DNA of 37,301 nucleotides, taken from positions 1 through 37,301 of the IMG/VR virus record IMGVR_UViG_3300027806_000086; one strand, given 5' to 3'. Shown piece after piece: positions 35,001 to 37,301 of the stretch. The stretch is from a virus. The translations under genes and the position numbers were made by a program. Under the pieces are notes generated by a model. That model did no database searches. It was not told where the DNA came from and was given only the letters and a program-made list of their open reading frames with translations. Position 1 is the stretch's first letter. Every line of letters starts with the position of its first letter.

Positions 35001-37301
35001 GCCCGGTCACCTTCGCGGCGGAGATAGCGGCGAGCTGCGAGTCGACGAGCTGGCCGGTCACCTTCGCCGCCGCGAGGTCGGCGATCTGCGCGTTTGTCAG
35101 CTGGCCGGTCACCTTGCCCGCGCCGAGCGAGGCGATCTGCGAATCCGCGAGCTGCCCGGAAATGTCCGCCGCCGGGACCGCCGTCGTCCATGCGCTGCCG
35201 GTGTAGCGGTAGAGCTTGTCGTCGGTGGTGAGGTACACCATCCGACCCTCGAACAAGTTGGTGCTCGGGAGCGCGGCGACGATCTCGTAGCCGGTCTTAT
35301 TCTTGGCGAGCGCGAAGGTCGCCTGATAGGTCACGCCGCCGTAGACCGCCGAGAGCGTAAGCGTGCCGGTGTCGCCGGTCATCGCGGTGACGCGGTAATA
35401 GCCTTTCGGCTGGCCCGCGACCGGCGATCCCGTCGCCGTGTTCACCGTGCCGGTTACGCCCGCGCCCTGCACCGCCGAGAGCGTCGCCGACGCCGTGACG
35501 TCGGTCGCGCCGTCGCGCACCGTGACGAGGCCATCCGCGTCAGCGAACGACGGGACCGTCCCCTCGGCGAACGCGAACAGCTGCACCGCGGCGCGCGAGA
35601 GCGAGATCGAGACGGCGTTAGTGCCGTTCGTCCCGTTGTTTCCGTTCGTGCCGTTCGTCCCGTTGACGCCCGCGCGCGCCTTCGTGACCGTGAACACCTT
35701 GTCGACCGTCACGCCGCCGTAGCTCGCGCGGAAGGTCGCCGTGCCGAGGTCCGCCGCCATCGCGGTCGCGGAGTAGGCCCCGGTCGACGCGTTGATCGTC
35801 GCGGTCAGGTTGCTCGAGGTGACGAGCGAGAAGGTCGCCGAGGTCGTAACGTCGACCGCGCCCGCCGAAACCTTGAACGCGCCCGACGCGCCGGCGAAGG
35901 ACGCGACCGATCCGGCGGAGTCGGCCGCGACGGCGACCGCCTCGTTGGTCAGGTAGCCGGTAACGGTCGGCGGACGCGCCGCGGCGGTCGCCGAGCTCGT
36001 GGTCGTGGCCGGGTGCCAGGCGGAGACCGCCCGCTCGAGGCGCGATCGCGCCCAATAGAACCGGGCGACCTGATCGGCGAGGACGTGCTTGAAGTCCGAG
36101 GACCGGCCGTCGAACACCTTGACCGCCGTCGTCCGGTCGTTCGTCGTCGAGGCGAAGATCTCCACGGCGTCGTAGCTCGCCGGGTCGGCGGGGAGGGTCC
36201 ACGAGACGAGCACGAAGCCGTCCTGCGCCACGGCGGAGAGACCCGAGGCGGAGGGAGGAGCGGCCACGACGTCCGGTGTGGCAGTCTCTGGCGCAGGAAT
36301 AAACTGGATGCGCTGCGCGCTCCCCGCGAGCGAGCGGCCGGAGATTACCGCCGGGTCGGGGTAGCCGGCCCACGGGTCCTCGTTATCGTCATACCGGTGA
36401 TATGGCTCGTTATCGAGGAACGTGAGCTTGCCGAGGAACGGCTGCGGCTGCGGGACGGTCCCGGTGTTCGCGATAAACCGGTTGGTAATGTCCGGAGCCG
36501 AGACCGTCGAGCCGTCGAGGAGAAGGAGGATCGAGCCCGGCCCGCCCGCGCCGCCCGCGCCCGGGTAATACATATTCGGCAGCGGGCCGTGCAGAGCCGG
36601 CGCGGTCGGGCTGTTGCCCGAGAGGTTGATGGTCGCCGACGCGCCCGTCGAGAATCCCCGCGAGATGACCGCGAGACCCGCTCCGCCGGCCGCGCCCGCC
36701 CCGCCCTGCGCGCGCAAGGTCGCCTTGCCGCCCGAGGTGATCTTGCCGCCCGGACCGCCGCCCGTCCCGCGGAGGTCGGTCGGGAGACCGCGGAGCGCGT
36801 TCCCGTCGACCGTAACCTCGAGGTACGGGAACGACGCGTGCTTGCCCTGCGTAACCGGGACGGGGACGGTCTGCAGCCGCGCGTTGCCGTTCGAGTAGTC
36901 CTGCGACGCGTCGATCCCGTCGAGGCCGCGAGAGTTGCCGACCCACCCCGGGTTGCCGAGGAGCTGTACCGTCGGGCTCGCGTTATCCGCGACGCCCGCG
37001 AGACCGCCGCCGACGCCGTTGATCGCGCCGTTTACGGTCAGGTAGCCGCGGACGCGGAGCTGCACGTTGCCGGAGATGTTTAGCGTCGTCCCCTGTGGGA
37101 TCGTCAGGTCGCCGGCGTGATACCAGATCGAGCCGGCGGCGGTAAGGTCGGAGCCGCCGGCGAGCGTATAGGTCCCGGTCGCCATGACGCCGGCGGTGAT
37201 CGTCGCGACCGACGAGAGCGGCGAGCCGGCCGAGGTATAGAACGCATCCGGGAGCGCGGTCGTCGCGGTCGTCGGCGAGAGCGCGGAGGCCGGCGCGGTC
37301 G
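32032..37301 (-). CDS. Tail fibre/host-specificity protein, C-terminal part (cut by right edge)
   Basis: At least 1755 codons are open to the right edge; the ATG at 37185 is internal because the frame continues beyond it. A Gly-rich beta-helix comes first, with 'QGTTLNISGNVQLRVRGYLT'. An FN3-like domain (near 36.1-36.3 kb) and Ig-like repeats follow. A collagen-like 'GTNGTNGNNGTNGTN' lies near 35.64 kb and a 'KVTGQL...QIA' repeat block near 35.0-35.2 kb. Three carbohydrate-binding-like beta-sandwiches (about 34.4-34.97, 33.7-34.2 and 32.9-33.4 kb) are separated by 'AITAAKIAAGAV' repeats, and a C-terminal tip ends the gene. Multiple sugar-binding modules suggest recognition of host surface glycans. 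The third module and its flank are AT-richer, suggesting exchange. Probably the same protein as the gene at 1-742. Confidence 0.88.
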   Translation of the reverse strand, partial: TAPASALSPTTATTALPDAFYTSAGSPLSSVATITAGVMATGTYTLAGGSDLTAAGSIWYHAGDLTIPQGTTLNISGNVQLRVRGYLTVNGAINGVGGGLAGVADNASPTVQLLGNPGWVGNSRGLDGIDASQDYSNGNARLQTVPVPVTQGKHASFPYLEVTVDGNALRGLPTDLRGTGGGPGGKITSGGKATLRAQGGAGAAGGAGLAVISRGFSTGASATINLSGNSPTAPALHGPLPNMYYPGAGGAGGPGSILLLLDGSTVSAPDITNRFIANTGTVPQPQPFLGKLTFLDNEPYHRYDDNEDPWAGYPDPAVISGRSLAGSAQRIQFIPAPETATPDVVAAPPSASGLSAVAQDGFVLVSWTLPADPASYDAVEIFASTTNDRTTAVKVFDGRSSDFKHVLADQVARFYWARSRLERAVSAWHPATTTSSATAAARPPTVTGYLTNEAVAVAADSAGSVASFAGASGAFKVSAGAVDVTTSATFSLVTSSNLTATINASTGAYSATAMAADLGTATFRASYGGVTVDKVFTVTKARAGVNGTNGTNGNNGTNGTNAVSISLSRAAVQLFAFAEGTVPSFADADGLVTVRDGATDVTASATLSAVQGAGVTGTVNTATGSPVAGQPKGYYRVTAMTGDTGTLTLSAVYGGVTYQATFALAKNKTGYEIVAALPSTNLFEGRMVYLTTDDKLYRYTGSAWTTAVPAADISGQLADSQIASLGAGKVTGQLTNAQIADLAAAKVTGQLVDSQLAAISAAKVTGQLVASQLNVGVGGGNLAPNAGFRNHSGGYPAGWGLYNNGAISVTASVNAGGLFGTNFFRVTANALTVQTLGLYTSSIPGGGVNSWTPGVTYVISFWARANGSGAVGRTMQGLYSNMGFSPATQLANPPLVDGVWQRYSWRVQPASNVFTPSGEFYISWETGGNGFSTLPAGASIDICAPQVEQGELPSGFSPRPEEILPGTITATEIADDAVTTPKLVAGAVVAGKVAANAIGANEIQANAITTAKLAASAVEADKLAANSVTAGKMVLANPGASLMPDPAFEDESSWAVTWGGSLASFKAISDAPAGRKVAFCPAGSQARTLAWHPGGNGQKSIPVDRTKQYRFSFWWRVASGTSGSFSYAALQQRRGDGTLVGGNNGHEFYVWAQPATAAGGWNRAEFIVGAGAPNGWELHGDTKLVAPSFILNWENAGGEIQIADVRLDERVASSLIVDGAVIADKIAANAVTAAKISAGAVVAGKIAADAVTANELAANAVTTPKITAGAVVADKIAANAVTAAKIEAGAITASKLAVAVGGSNLVRNSSFESSNTTPDGFWLYDNSAEATSWGVQTSGGRTGGNFFRVSFNANNSTKGFYFANNGLYDNTGIFKPGRWYVFSWYARASGGVVGQVMWTAWNIGPNDHIILSQPALTSNWQRYAFALRWTGASADNNGFAYVGGGSNGSVDFDDIQVEEGEYPTGYAPRLAPGEVIGTFIADGAVVTDKLAANAITANKIAAGAVTAAKLSVSTLDAISANVGTLTAGVIRNAADSFRVDVSNGRVIMSTGSYMKVEGAPFGSSNQFLVWYGPYQSNLANCTETNATYYLKTNGSGYFGGALLAGVLKNSVQGTNLTSANEAILGPISTNGGNITLTLAFDFTGSLDFPGTTQGLTDYNATTKQNPTFTVVLSRKIGAGSYSDVATFNFTGSHTAYAPVPADIEPGYYIQNAAGSGTYTDTSGGTTEKTFKLRFTSWANVNTTVSQNTLALTSVE

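Noticed and set aside
34927-37083. 718-codon open frame on the plus strand opposite the tail fibre gene
   Set aside because: It is extremely rich in Arg with no domains, as expected for the antisense of a GC-rich gene, and the minus-strand fibre is clearly coding.
37183-37185. ATG at 37185 as the start of the fibre gene
   Set aside because: The frame stays open to the edge with fibre-like sequence upstream, so the codon is internal.
1-37301. tRNA genes, rRNA, insertion sequences, toxin-antitoxin pairs or known defence systems
   Set aside because: No cloverleaf-like stretches, transposase motifs, or recognisable toxin or defence domains were found by reading both strands.

Overview
The window is almost entirely a temperate, siphovirus-like tailed phage (or excised prophage) of a high-GC Gram-negative bacterium. 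The sequence is roughly two-thirds G+C by eye, and nearly every base is coding, with ATGA, GTGA and TGATG overlaps between genes. A Gram-negative host follows from an overlapping Rz/Rz1-type spanin pair, the Rz1 having a lipobox. An HK97-type head module, long-tail genes (tube, frameshifted chaperone, tape measure), a serine integrase and two small HTH regulators mark it as temperate. No host flanking genes, tRNA genes, IS elements or CRISPR arrays were seen.

Layout. Two divergent transcription units start at an immunity-like region (19.32-19.42 kb). The leftward (minus) unit runs: small HTH protein, a conserved companion protein and a TET/JBP-associated glycosyltransferase (TAGT) homologue, replication initiator (O/DnaD-like), putative helicase loader, SSB-like protein, RusA resolvase and a Q-like antiterminator (15.1 kb). 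A late-promoter/terminator block (15.0-15.1 kb) resembles lambda pR'-tR'. Then come a group of structural proteins (14.98-11.88 kb), HNH endonuclease, putative cos, small and large terminase, portal, protease, capsid, connectors, tail tube, chaperones, tape measure and tail tip (0-11.9 kb).

The minus-strand late genes resume at the right edge: the rest of the tail tip/fibre gene (37.3-32.0 kb), a tail-associated protein, the lysis genes (membrane coiled-coil protein, amidase, holin, Rz/Rz1) and three accessory genes. The gene cut by the left edge and the one cut by the right edge look like the two halves of one tail gene, and they are in the same frame across the joint. The molecule is therefore circular or circularly permuted. 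From what I know of this tail-tip class I would expect a hub domain between the halves, so some sequence may be missing between the ends.

The rightward (plus) unit runs from an XRE-family regulator (19.42 kb) through small early genes, a probable annealing protein/exonuclease pair, a coiled-coil protein, a chain of very small overlapping genes, the serine integrase (25.1-26.7 kb) and four more early genes. It ends at 28.6 kb, converging on the spanin genes. The order is lambdoid, except that lysis follows the tail genes and several structural genes sit between Q and the terminase.

Most noteworthy: an orphan TAGT-type glycosyltransferase with no visible methylase or TET oxygenase; an origin-like set of repeats inside the replication gene; a clear -1 frameshift site in the tail chaperone gene; a palindrome between the -35 and -10 of the candidate late promoter; and a candidate attP palindrome just after the integrase.
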